From: Ilyonectria destructans
Taxonomy: Eukaryota; Ascomycota; Sordariomycetes; Hypocreales; Nectriaceae
Length of the DNA: 64,000 nt
NCBI GenBank assembly: GCA_020740775.1
Contig: JAHEWK010000018.1
Span: 372,001 to 436,000, forward strand
Direction: 5' to 3'
Part shown: piece after piece, positions 53,494 through 62,529 of the stretch
How the letters are laid out: each line of letters opens with the position of its first letter
Numbering within the stretch: position 1 is the stretch's first letter
Position numbers and translations under genes: made by a program
Notes under the pieces: generated by a model
What the model saw: only the letters and a program-made list of their open reading frames with translations
The model's database searches: none
Told to the model about the DNA's origin: nothing

Positions 53494-54738
53494 TTATTCG
53501 AGCCCGGACACTCCCACTGCCCTGTAAATCTCCTTCACGTACTCAATCGTCAGGTTTGACCCTAGTCCGACGGGGTACAGCTTATTCATGGCATACACAA
53601 TTGTCATCTTCCTGTCCAAATCCATGATGGCGACCGATCCCCCCAACCCGCCCCAGAAGCATATCCTTCCCTCGGGCAACCAAGTAGGGATCACTCCTTC
53701 GCCCCTTATCCCGTATCCAATTCCAAATCGCACCGGCATGTTGACCACCAGGTCTGTTCCATTCGACATCTGCTGAAAAATGAAGTCAATGGTTTCCGGC
53801 TTGAGGAGGCGTTTCCCGTCGACATAACCCCCAAGAGAAACCGCAGAAAGCATCTTTGCAATAGACCGTGCGTTTCCATGGCCATTTGCGGCCCCTAGCT
53901 CGGCATTTCGCCACAAGGCGGTGTTGGCCATGTCGGGTGTGAACTCGGGGTACCTCTGCACCCGTGCGGCAATGGAGTCGGGATCGGATGCAGAATCGTT
54001 GCTTGGTGTTGCGATCCAGGGAATGAGGTCAGAAACGCGGTGCAAGTCAGACTCGACAACCCCAAGCTGGAAATCAGCATCTAGCGGGCCGGCCATTTCA
54101 TCTCGAATGAAATCTTTGAGGGTCTTTCCCGTAACCTTGCGAATGACTTGACCGATTAAGAACCCGTGAGTGAAGGAATGGTAGCCAGATGCAGTTCCTG
54201 GAGTCCACCAGGGTGCCTGAGCGGCGAGCAGGGAGACTGCCTTATCGAAGTTGCAGACATCAGCCAGCGTGACTGGCTGCTCCCATCCTGGAACACCAGA
54301 CGTGTGAGAGATGATGTGCCTAATCTCAATATCTTGCTTCCCATTCGCAGCAAACTCAGGCCAATAGGTGGCTACTTTCTCATAGGGGCTGATGATGCCT
54401 CTGTCGATGAGCATGAGTGCAGCAAGGCTGGTGATGGTCTTAGTGGTAGAGAAGACGTTGACGATAGTGTCTCTCTCCCAGCTACGGGTGCCACTTTCGT
54501 CGAAGTAACCTCCCCAGATGTCGACTACATTTTTGCCATCTATATTGACCACGATTGAGGCGCCGACCTCACTCCCCTCAGCGATGTGCTTGCTAAGCAA
54601 GTCGCGGAGGCCGCCGAAGGATGGCACATGAGTCCCTTTGATAAGATGGCCCATGGTTTCGCAAGCAGGGGGAGTTGAAGAACCGAGTGAGACAATGGTG
54701 TAAATGAATTGAAGGGCAAGAAGGCGTTGGGTCTTCAT
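53494..54738 (-). CDS. Beta-lactamase-fold serine hydrolase (class C-like esterase/transesterase)
   Basis: Intronless 414-residue protein of the beta-lactamase/transpeptidase-like family, which in fungi includes esterases and acyltransferases of polyketide pathways (LovD type). Motif 1 SxxK is STTK in VNVFSTTKTITSLAALML; the Tyr motif is in GTASGYHSFTHGFLIGQV (YHS); ISHTSGVPGWE and FWGGLGGSVAIMDLDRK (third-box position, a Gly-rich version of H/KxG) are also present. ATG 54738 is preferred, giving MKTQRLLALQFIYTIVSLG, a possible signal peptide or anchor; 54783 would add 15 residues. Its position among tailoring-like enzymes fits a biosynthetic or detoxification role but does not show it. Confidence 0.88.
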   Translation of the reverse strand: MKTQRLLALQFIYTIVSLGSSTPPACETMGHLIKGTHVPSFGGLRDLLSKHIAEGSEVGASIVVNIDGKNVVDIWGGYFDESGTRSWERDTIVNVFSTTKTITSLAALMLIDRGIISPYEKVATYWPEFAANGKQDIEIRHIISHTSGVPGWEQPVTLADVCNFDKAVSLLAAQAPWWTPGTASGYHSFTHGFLIGQVIRKVTGKTLKDFIRDEMAGPLDADFQLGVVESDLHRVSDLIPWIATPSNDSASDPDSIAARVQRYPEFTPDMANTALWRNAELGAANGHGNARSIAKMLSAVSLGGYVDGKRLLKPETIDFIFQQMSNGTDLVVNMPVRFGIGYGIRGEGVIPTWLPEGRICFWGGLGGSVAIMDLDRKMTIVYAMNKLYPVGLGSNLTIEYVKEIYRAVGVSGLE

Positions 54739-55871
54739 CTTCGCATGCGTAAGGCCTGATTCTAGTGGCTTAAATCGACACATTCATGCCCTCTTATACA
54801 TAAGAACCAACGCAATTCTAATGTACAACTTTGATTCGCCTAAGTCGATTCCATTCGTTGGCGATCAAGCCCCCGGACTTGCTCCCGTGTTTCCTGGTCC
54901 CGACACTGGGTCCAGATGCTCACAAGGGCATTTCTGCGTGGGGGAAGCAGCCACGCGACGTTGTTCCCCTCATGGAAACGGGCCGATGATGCTTCAGCTG
55001 CCCACGAATCCAGAGAGGTTTGGCCGTAATCCTGATAAAGATCCTAGTCCTGGTCTGCCCAGATCTAGAATACTCGCCCGTCCTGTTTAGTAAGCTTTTG
55101 TCAGAAGGTTATATGGCTGCTGCATGGGTGAAGGCTAGCCCCTGTCCCTCCCCCCCACGCATACCCGGCTTCCGACCAGAATGGAGACACCTCCTATACA
55201 GCCTACAAGGGTTGGAAAGGCTAATTCTAGCTGTCCTTGCATCAATCGTTTAGTAAAAGCTCCGATAGGTTGAGTCGGGTCTAGGAACGCTCTCAATTGG
55301 TAAATATATATATACTTGTATATACTAAAGGCTGCATATACCGGATACTTTTACTCTTGGCTATTGTACAGTAGCATCAGAAGTATCTGTACAAGCGAGT
55401 TAAGTAATGAGTTAAACTTTTCAATTCCTGGGGGGTGTATGCAAGGATTGTCGTACCAGGTCGTCGCATAGGAATTCCCCGCCAATAGGCCTCGTTCAGG
55501 GCAACGACAGACCACCCGCTCAATCACCGTCAAGGACATCTTCTTATCATTCACGGCGTGAGTCTCACCACGCCGACAACGAGCATTGGGCCACTTGCAG
55601 ACTAAAACTAAACTCATTCATCCTCGACACTGCCGCCAATTTGTCGACAAGGGTTCGTCAGGGTTGAAGGAGTACATGATGCAGGAAACCGGCCTTGACG
55701 AGGGATGGGCAGAGTTCAACATGCACAGACTAACAATATGACAATGCAAAAGGGGTCTCAATCATATACACGTCAACGAAGGCGATGGTACGAGGTCAGA
55801 GGGATAACGTGTTAACGATCAAAAAGTAGGCAAGGTACAATGCGTCTTCATTGTTATCAGTGTATGAGGGC
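54739..55871. other. Intergenic, nothing recognised
   Basis: About 1.13 kb. An 88-codon minus-strand frame at 55351-55617 has several cysteines (VVCRCPERGL) but no recognised family. AT-rich patch at 55290-55330. Confidence 0.4.
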
Positions 55872-56900
55872 CTAGGAAGCCACTGGGGCGCCGTAGCCCT
55901 GGAAGTTAGACTTTTCAGCGAGGATGATGGGCAATTCATCCGCCAGTAATGAATCAAAGGTTGACTTCTCCTGGGGTTTCCAGCCTAGAGCGCGCAGTCT
56001 GTTGCCCCGATTCCTGGCGTTCTGGCCGATGACCGCCAGAGACCATTCCCCAAAGAGGTCATTGTAGAGGTCGCTCGGGATCTGTCGAGGAGTCGGATCC
56101 TGGATTTTCCCTGCCTTTTGAAGCCCCTTGCCAACCTCTTCAGCGCACCTTTCCCACGAATATTCCTCTCCATTCTCTATAAAGAAGTATGGACTTTCAA
56201 GGACCTTGTCCCCAGAAGTGGACTCCATGTAGTGCAGTATAGCCAAGTATCCTCGTGCCAGATCCGCAACATGGATATGACCCCAGACTGCCTTTCCGCC
56301 TCCAGCATAACCGGCGTAGCCATGCTTGATGGCGAACCGAGCCATGGTCGGGATCTGGATGGAGAGGCGGTTTCCCTTGCCCACCCCATAGATGATGGGC
56401 GGGAGCACAATGGATATCTTTGCCTTGGCGCCGAGCTCGCCACGAGACTTCAGGATAGCAAGGTCGATGGCGCGATGCGGGGCGTCGTCGGCGATGCTGT
56501 CAATCGTTTCTGGCTTGTCGTCTTGATATACTGTGTCGCTTGCGTGGTCGCCATTTGACCCGTCGGTGATTGCACTGCAGCCGCTGGTGTGGATGTAGAT
56601 GGTGCTCTTCCCCGTCTTGGCGCGCTCTGCGATGCCATCCAAGACCGAGGCAGCGGATGGTAGATGGTCAGCCGTGGCGGTATGGATGACGATATCGGCA
56701 GCAACAACGCCAGTGCGGATGATGTCGCCGTCGTCCAGCGACCCGAGGATAGTCTTAGACCCTAGTGTCTCGAGGCTCGCCTTGGCCTCCTCCCTTCGTA
56801 CCAATGTGGTCACCTGGTACCCTTCGGCCAAGAGCTCTCCCAGGATCTGGAGCCCGATGAAGCCGGGGCCAATGAGGAAAACGGAGCCTTTGGTCGCCAT
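55872..56900 (-). CDS. NAD-dependent epimerase/dehydratase-like oxidoreductase
   Basis: Single-exon 342-residue extended SDR. N-terminal Rossmann motif VFLIGPGFIGLQILGELL (GxGxxG), then TLVRREEAKASLETLG, DIVIHTATADHLPS, IYIHTSGCSAIT, VLPPIIYGVGKGNRL, and HIHVADLARGYLAIL, and ALGWKPQEK at the end, all typical of this group. A canonical catalytic YxxxK is not apparent: in its place stands HRAIDLAILK. Cytosolic by prediction. It is homologous to the frameshifted gene 3.2 kb away; the two share IV(I/H)(N/H)TA, PPIIYG/SPTIYG and GW(K)P blocks, so they are probably an old duplication. Confidence 0.88.
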   Translation of the reverse strand: MATKGSVFLIGPGFIGLQILGELLAEGYQVTTLVRREEAKASLETLGSKTILGSLDDGDIIRTGVVAADIVIHTATADHLPSAASVLDGIAERAKTGKSTIYIHTSGCSAITDGSNGDHASDTVYQDDKPETIDSIADDAPHRAIDLAILKSRGELGAKAKISIVLPPIIYGVGKGNRLSIQIPTMARFAIKHGYAGYAGGGKAVWGHIHVADLARGYLAILHYMESTSGDKVLESPYFFIENGEEYSWERCAEEVGKGLQKAGKIQDPTPRQIPSDLYNDLFGEWSLAVIGQNARNRGNRLRALGWKPQEKSTFDSLLADELPIILAEKSNFQGYGAPVAS

Positions 56901-57720
56901 GTCTGATGTACAGATGCTGGGATGGTCAAACTGCTGGAAGTTGTGCGATGGATTGGCTGTGATTGCAAGATGTCGGGCGCATCAGGCACACATTTATCAC
57001 AGATGTGGTCGGGATTCTGAGCGTAGTGCTAATTGACGTATGATTCATGATAACGTTGGTGGCGATTACCTTCTGCCACTTCGGCAGTGGGGATAGACAA
57101 AGTTGCGGGACTCGGGCCCACGCTGACAAATGCCGAGTTGAGCCTTTGTTTACCTTGATCGACCCATTACCCTCATTTGCATCAGACATGCGGAACGTGG
57201 ACGGCGGAAAGGACGAGCGATGGATAATACCGTGATCCGTGATGTGGCCGCCGGGGCTCGCCATCAAATACCTCCTTCCTAGGACCAGTAGCTTTCAGAC
57301 AGCGCATGGCGTAACACCAATTTCGAGTGATTGAACAAGGGTATCCGTACGTTACTTAGTTTCTGAAGGCTGAAGCAATGATTGTATACAACGTTTTCCG
57401 ACGCGTGTGATGTGTTCTGTCACATCCGGTATCCGCTTTGCGTTCGGGAAATATCCTGCAGCCGACCACGAGGATGACAAAGTTACTCCACGAGTGGATA
57501 ACTAGCTGATCAATCCAGTTAGTCGGCCCGAAGGCTTAGGGGTTTACGGGATAATGTTGACTAATGCAGCTGGCCGGAAGATCTGAATCGCGGGGAGCGT
57601 TGGTATAAGAGGTTGGTGAGAGGCCTCGAGCCAGCTAATAGCGCTATTTCCGCTGTGATCATACGTACCTACGAGGGCAACTTTCTGAAGTAGTTCCATA
57701 TCGCCTGCGCCTTGTTCATA
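56901..57720. promoter_or_regulatory. Divergent promoter of the epimerase and Dabb genes
   Basis: About 820 bases between opposite start codons. No open frame of interest or clear operator was found. Confidence 0.35.
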
Positions 57721-58163
57721 ATGGGAAGCATTATCCACGTTGTTCAGCTTCGGTTTAAGCCAGATATTGACAAGGACAAGATTGACCATGTCTGTTTTTC
57801 TCTCCATCATCGCGATAAGAAACACTATTACTAACGCTGACCAGGTGATTTCTGATCTGAAAGCGCTCAAGGATAAGTGTGTCCTTCCCGACACCCAAGA
57901 ACCATACATCAAGTCCATCACCGCTGGAGTGGACAATTCCATCGAGGGATTGCAAGTACGTGCAGCAGGCCAATGCGATTTTTCCTAGATTAGGCTAAGG
58001 CACTAAAAATCCACAGAATGGCTTCACTCATATGATCATCACCGTGTTCGAAACGGCTAAGCATCGCGACTACTATGCAAAGTCGGATCCTGTTCATCTG
58101 GCTTTGGGTGGAGGCCTGGGGGCTGTCTTGGAAGGGCTGCAGGTGCTTGACATTGACGCATGA
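57721..58163 (+). CDS. Stress-responsive A/B-barrel (Dabb) domain protein
   Basis: Three exons (57721-57789, 57845-57955, 58017-58163) with 55- and 61-bp introns (branch TACTAAC in the first) give 108 residues, the full size of a Dabb ferredoxin-like domain. Starts MGSIIHVVQLRFKPDI, continues ISDLKALKDKC..PYIKSITAGVDNS, then NGFTHMIITVFETAKHRDYY and DPVHLALGGGLG, the conserved His and DPVH signature. Dabb dimers include plant polyketide cyclases and fungal tailoring cyclases as well as stress proteins. Divergent from the epimerase-like gene; function not determinable. Confidence 0.85.
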
Positions 58164-58569
58164 GGTCGTTTAGATGACAAAGCTTTCTTGTGTGGTTTTT
58201 AGGAATGTGACTGTGTATTGTATTGCATTGTCATTGGTGTCGTCTAGCCAGAAGCACAGCATAGCATCTACACAACAGTGGCATTTTGACCCAGCGCCAT
58301 ACAGCTGTCTATCTTGTGCGCCTGTCAGATAGGGCGAAACTCTTCTCTATGTCACAGACGTCTCAATAATGACTCTTTCCCGCAACTCTACTAATGTAGG
58401 AATGAACCAGACACATGGTCTTCACTCCACGGTCGGCCCGATGAGTAAACGCAACACGCAAGCGAAGGAGCGAAACTGGTTATTTCGAGAACTTACCTCG
58501 GGAGATCAGTGCATGAAGAAACTACCCGCAAACGACGGTAACCGATAACTCACCATAGTACCCTCGTGT

Positions 58570-59610
58570 GTCACAAAATGGCGCGCTCGGGCTGTGTATC
58601 AAACTTCTTGGAACCCCTCAGATCATAGTCGTATATCTCTTGCAATGTTCTCCTGTACGGCCTCACCCACCAAACCAGAACATCGGGATAGCCTTCTTGC
58701 CTGGCACGTTGGCGCCGAAGATCCAGGACGTTTCGACCCTGCGGAACAAGCTGTTGGAGCTCAATTGGTGCACAAACCCGTCCATTCCTCTTCCGCCTCA
58801 GCTTCGGCTTCGATTATGCCATGGCTAGATGTTCGACCGCTTGCATGGCCGTTCCTGTGTCCGCCGCCGTTCATATTGACCGCCCTGACCAAACGTTCCG
58901 GATCCGTCTCTGCTATGGCAATCAGATCAGAGATGATCTTAACGTGTATCTCGATCGCAGGTGGAAGGGTTGGAGAATGGACCATCTGGGCCGCAAATCA
59001 TGAAGAGGTTGGAGAAGTTTGATACGCAGATTCCCAGGTATGACGTCGGCCCGTTCTTTGGCCAGTAGGCTTTCAGCGTCTCGGTGCTTCGTCCCTGGAT
59101 CGCGTTGCGTGTGAGCTACCGTTGACAGGGTCGAATCCGATGGCGCAGACAACGACATCGAGCTCGTAGGGTTACTTTCGGCAGTCTTGACGCCGTTCGG
59201 TGTGAATTCGGTGATGAAGTTCGTCTTAATATCAACGACACCGACGCTGTCGCAGTTAGAGTGCTCGTAGTACCTAGTGTCACACAGCGACCTCTAACCG
59301 GAGCATTCTCTAGGACAAGGCATGCGAGCTTTCTCTGGGTCCTTGAATGTCTAGCGGATCTTTTCCTTGATGAACTCGGCGGTAGCCTTATAACCCTCCT
59401 CGTTGACAATGGTGTTGCCACACGTCCACAACATGAAGCGGAAGCCGGTGCCCTTATATCAAGTGCCTTCAAAGTGATGCTCATGCTGCTCTAGGGTGCC
59501 GCTGAAGGTGGACCGAGTGCTCTCCAGGAACCCGTACGCAAACAAGCTGTTCTTGGCCTGGTCCCAGGCTTCCGAGAGTAATTGTGGACGATGGCAAAAG
59601 CGATGGCTGG
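58570..59610 (-). pseudogene. Baeyer-Villiger-type flavin monooxygenase, C-terminal relic
   Basis: On the minus strand, in changing frames, one can read the C-terminal half of an FMO/BVMO: TGFRFMLWTCGNTIVNEEGY, FIKEKIR, TFKDPEKARM, LCDTRYYEHSNCDSVGVVD, YELDVVVCAIGFDPVNG (the conserved ATGF-like box), then NLPPAIEIHVKIISDLIAIA, SWIFGANVPGKKAIPMFWFG and finally IYDYDLRGSKKFDTQ. At least four stops or shifts interrupt it, and the N-terminal FAD and NADP domains are not present upstream. No function remains. Confidence 0.75.
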
Positions 59611-60154
59611 CAGAAGAAAAAAAGTGGCAGGGATGCGAGTCCGCCGGTCAATTTAAACGGCCTTGCCGATCAGGACCTTAGTCCTCGGACGATATCGCCC
59701 CTACCGCCGCAACTCTACATCTATTCATCCCCCCCAAAAATCGACAATACAAGCTGTTCATGAGGAAACCCCAAAGACCCGCTAAAGAGCGAAGTTTGAC
59801 ATTCTGCAACTAATCAAGGTTTAGATATTTACTTGTTATAGTTGGCAGCGAGGCATTTTGAGATAGCGGAACGGGATTGGAGACGGAGTTCGGGACACTG
59901 TTTCTGTCCGGCCAAGCAGCAAGATGCGGACTTTGGCTTCAATGCCGTAAATTTGGCTGTGCCTTTCGAAACTCCGCAATCACGCCATCAAGTTAAGTCA
60001 AAGGTACCAATCATGCCAGCAGCACCAGCGACGTGCTTACAGGAACAGTGTATATAACACCTCCTGTGCCCACGACTTGAACTGAACTTTCGCAACTAAA
60101 TCATCTCAATCCTCATCTTTCCTCAATACAGACATCCAAGCTTCATACAACAAA
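59611..60154. other. Spacer, nothing recognised
   Basis: About 540 bases upstream of the NmrA-like gene, holding its promoter; TATATAA near 60050-60056 is about 100 bp before the ATG. Confidence 0.4.
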
Positions 60155-61113
60155 ATGACCTCCTTCCAGAACGTCGCTCTTCTCGGCGTGAGTAAATTGG
60201 CTTCTGTTATGGACTGTGGGCTGTGGACATGCGCTAACCAGTTCAAAAGAAAGGCATGCTCGCGACAGCAGTTCTTGAACAGTTGGTCGATGACGGCTTC
60301 ACCGTCACTGTCCTCAGCCGCGATCCGTCCAACGTCAAAGGCGTGCCCTCCGGCGTCCAAGTAGTCCAAGTCGACTACGCCTCCAAGGACAGCCTCGTAA
60401 ACGCTTTGAAAGGGCAGGATGTCGCGGTTTCTACCGTGGCAGGAACTGGGTTGTCTGACCAGAAGCTCATCATTGATGCTGGCATCGAAGCTGGGGTCAA
60501 GCGCTACATCCCATCCGACTTTGGCTCGTTCACAGCGGACCCCAACGCACGAGACCTCCCGATGATCCACGTCCTGGTGGGGATTCAGGATTATCTCACC
60601 GAAAAGGCTGATACTGGCGCCGTTGAGTACACAACTTTCTCAATCGGCACCTTTCTAGAGTATGTCCTTGCGTCTCCTCTGGTGGCCGACTTAAAGAATC
60701 ATTCCATCGAGCTTCACGATCAAGGCGTGCACCCCTTTAGCTCAACCAGTGTTGCTGGCATAGGCAAAGCCATTGCAAACTCCCTGAGAATCCCAGACGC
60801 AACAAAGAACCGCTCTTTCCACATACACGAGGTCGTCCTCACTCAGGCCAAGATACTAGAGTTGGCCAAGAAACATAGTCCTCCTGGGACTCAGTGGACA
60901 GTGACTGAGGTTGACGCCCAGGAAGCGCTAAGTCGGGGCCTTGAAAAGACTAAGAACGACCCCAATGGCGTCAGCGTTGGCCTTTCGCTGATTAAGGCTG
61001 CCGTGTTGTCTGGCAAGTATAAAACCGCGTACGACAAAGTGGACAATGAGCTTCTGGGTATCCGTCTTTTTACAGATGACGAGATTGAAGCGAAGATCGC
61101 TGCTCTTGTTTGA
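60155..61113 (+). CDS. NmrA-like/phenylcoumaran-benzylic-ether-reductase-like protein
   Basis: Isoflavone-reductase-like atypical SDR (NmrA family) of 298 residues. Exon 1 (60155-60187) MTSFQNVALLG joins exon 2 (60250-61113) KGMLATAVLEQL over a 62-bp intron. Seen: VTVLSRDPSNVKGVPSGV, VDYASKDSLVNALKGQDV, LIIDAGIEAGVKRYIPSDFG (the highly conserved family box), HPFSSTSVAGIGKAI and a normal C-terminus. The cofactor glycine loop is reduced (LLGKGMLA), as in some fungal members. Cytosolic by prediction. Substrate unknown; family members reduce phenolic or secondary-metabolite substrates. Confidence 0.88.
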
Positions 61114-62529
61114 CTTGACTTAAACAAAACATGGCCGAGCGCTCATCAATAATGACGACTACCGTCAAGTTCGGCGATACGATGGAAGTTTTGAACAAGA
61201 GGAAGTGCCGACTAGTTAAGTCGAAGTCATTGAATATTAGTATGGAGTGCTGCTCTTAACTACGCCCTTGTACTACTAATCATTGCTTATATATGCTACA
61301 TCGAGCACTACTGAGGCTTGTCGACCTTAAAGATCAAGTTTCTATACATCCTCAGCACAAACTAGCGTGCAAGCCTAAGCAACCTCCAGTATAGAAGCAA
61401 ACTCCGCTTAAGAGTGCGAGGCGAAGCCCCACTGTTCGGACCAGCGCTTGGATCGAAGGATGCTCCCGAGAAAGCTAGCGCTATTCGGTGTCCACAAGGC
61501 GTCAATTTCAAAGGCTGGACGCCCTTTTGCCATCCTGAATTCACATAACTTGTCCTGTTATCTTTCGCCAAAACCGTACCCTTGCCCGCTTTGCAGCCTC
61601 CTCTATCTCCCGAGTGGTTATCGGCCGCTCCTGAGATGCACGTTCCGGCTCAGCCAAATCCCTCCGACCAAGTCCAACAGTCTTTGTAGTAGAAAAATCG
61701 GCAGAATTTTCCTTTTGCACACTGGTACGCTGGCCCTGAACAGCTAGCACCATCCAGCTGGCCCCTGGGCCACATCAGCGGATAAATGGGGTAATTCGAA
61801 GCCAGATTAAACGGGTTTTGTCAGCCACTATCAAGCCCAGCGGCCGCAGCCACTTCCGATCAAGTCTCCGAGGGGCGCTAGTTCTTGGTGGTCGGATTAG
61901 TGTAGATTGCCTGCCAATCACTTTCTAGATATCCGTCCGTGAAGCAGGCTAACGGTGGAGATTCGATGAGGCACAGTTCAAGTCGATGGTGATGCTAGCG
62001 GTTGTTGACTGCCAATTGGCTGCCAACCTCGCCTTGTCTCCACCTCGATCAAAGGTTCCTGACGTCGACCAACAACAAACTCCCCGTCCCAGCATCCTTC
62101 GACTGTCTGTGGCGAGCTGAAATGAAACAGAGTTTTTCAGGCGAGACATTTCAGGGGAGTCAAGACGCCACAAGCCGGACCACCATCCAAAATCGGCCTT
62201 GGATTTTCCTTACCATTGGCTTGCATCCGACCGGTGTATGCATCTCGCCGTTCTTGGTCCTTCTCGGTCTGCACCTGTTCAGTAGTTCGCCAGGGGCTGG
62301 GGTTAGCTCGACACTTTCCTCCGACGCTAACCACCGAAGATCGATCATGTACGTAAGGACCCCCCCCCTGTATTATGCAGCTTGGACTCTCCCCTCCCAA
62401 CTGAAACTCTGTCCCCAGAGGCTGTTGCGTTGCGACCTGACGCAGTTATATGACGTGGAAATTCCGCTGGACATCAGGAGCCCACCTGACTTGGAACTTC
62501 ATTCAACGTTTTCCGCCGACTAACACAAC
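61114..62529. other. Long spacer, nothing recognised
   Basis: About 1.4 kb. A 173-codon plus-strand frame at 62002-62523 runs into the leader of the MHYT gene and shows no family resemblance. It probably contains that gene's promoter and long 5' leader. Confidence 0.4.

Noticed and set aside
55351..55617. Cysteine-containing 88-codon minus-strand frame
   Set aside because: No signal peptide and no ordered cysteine pattern; the start context is poor.
62002..62523. 173-codon frame before the MHYT gene
   Set aside because: No recognisable domain, ends seven bases before the MHYT start codon and probably lies in its 5' leader; composition is not protein-like.
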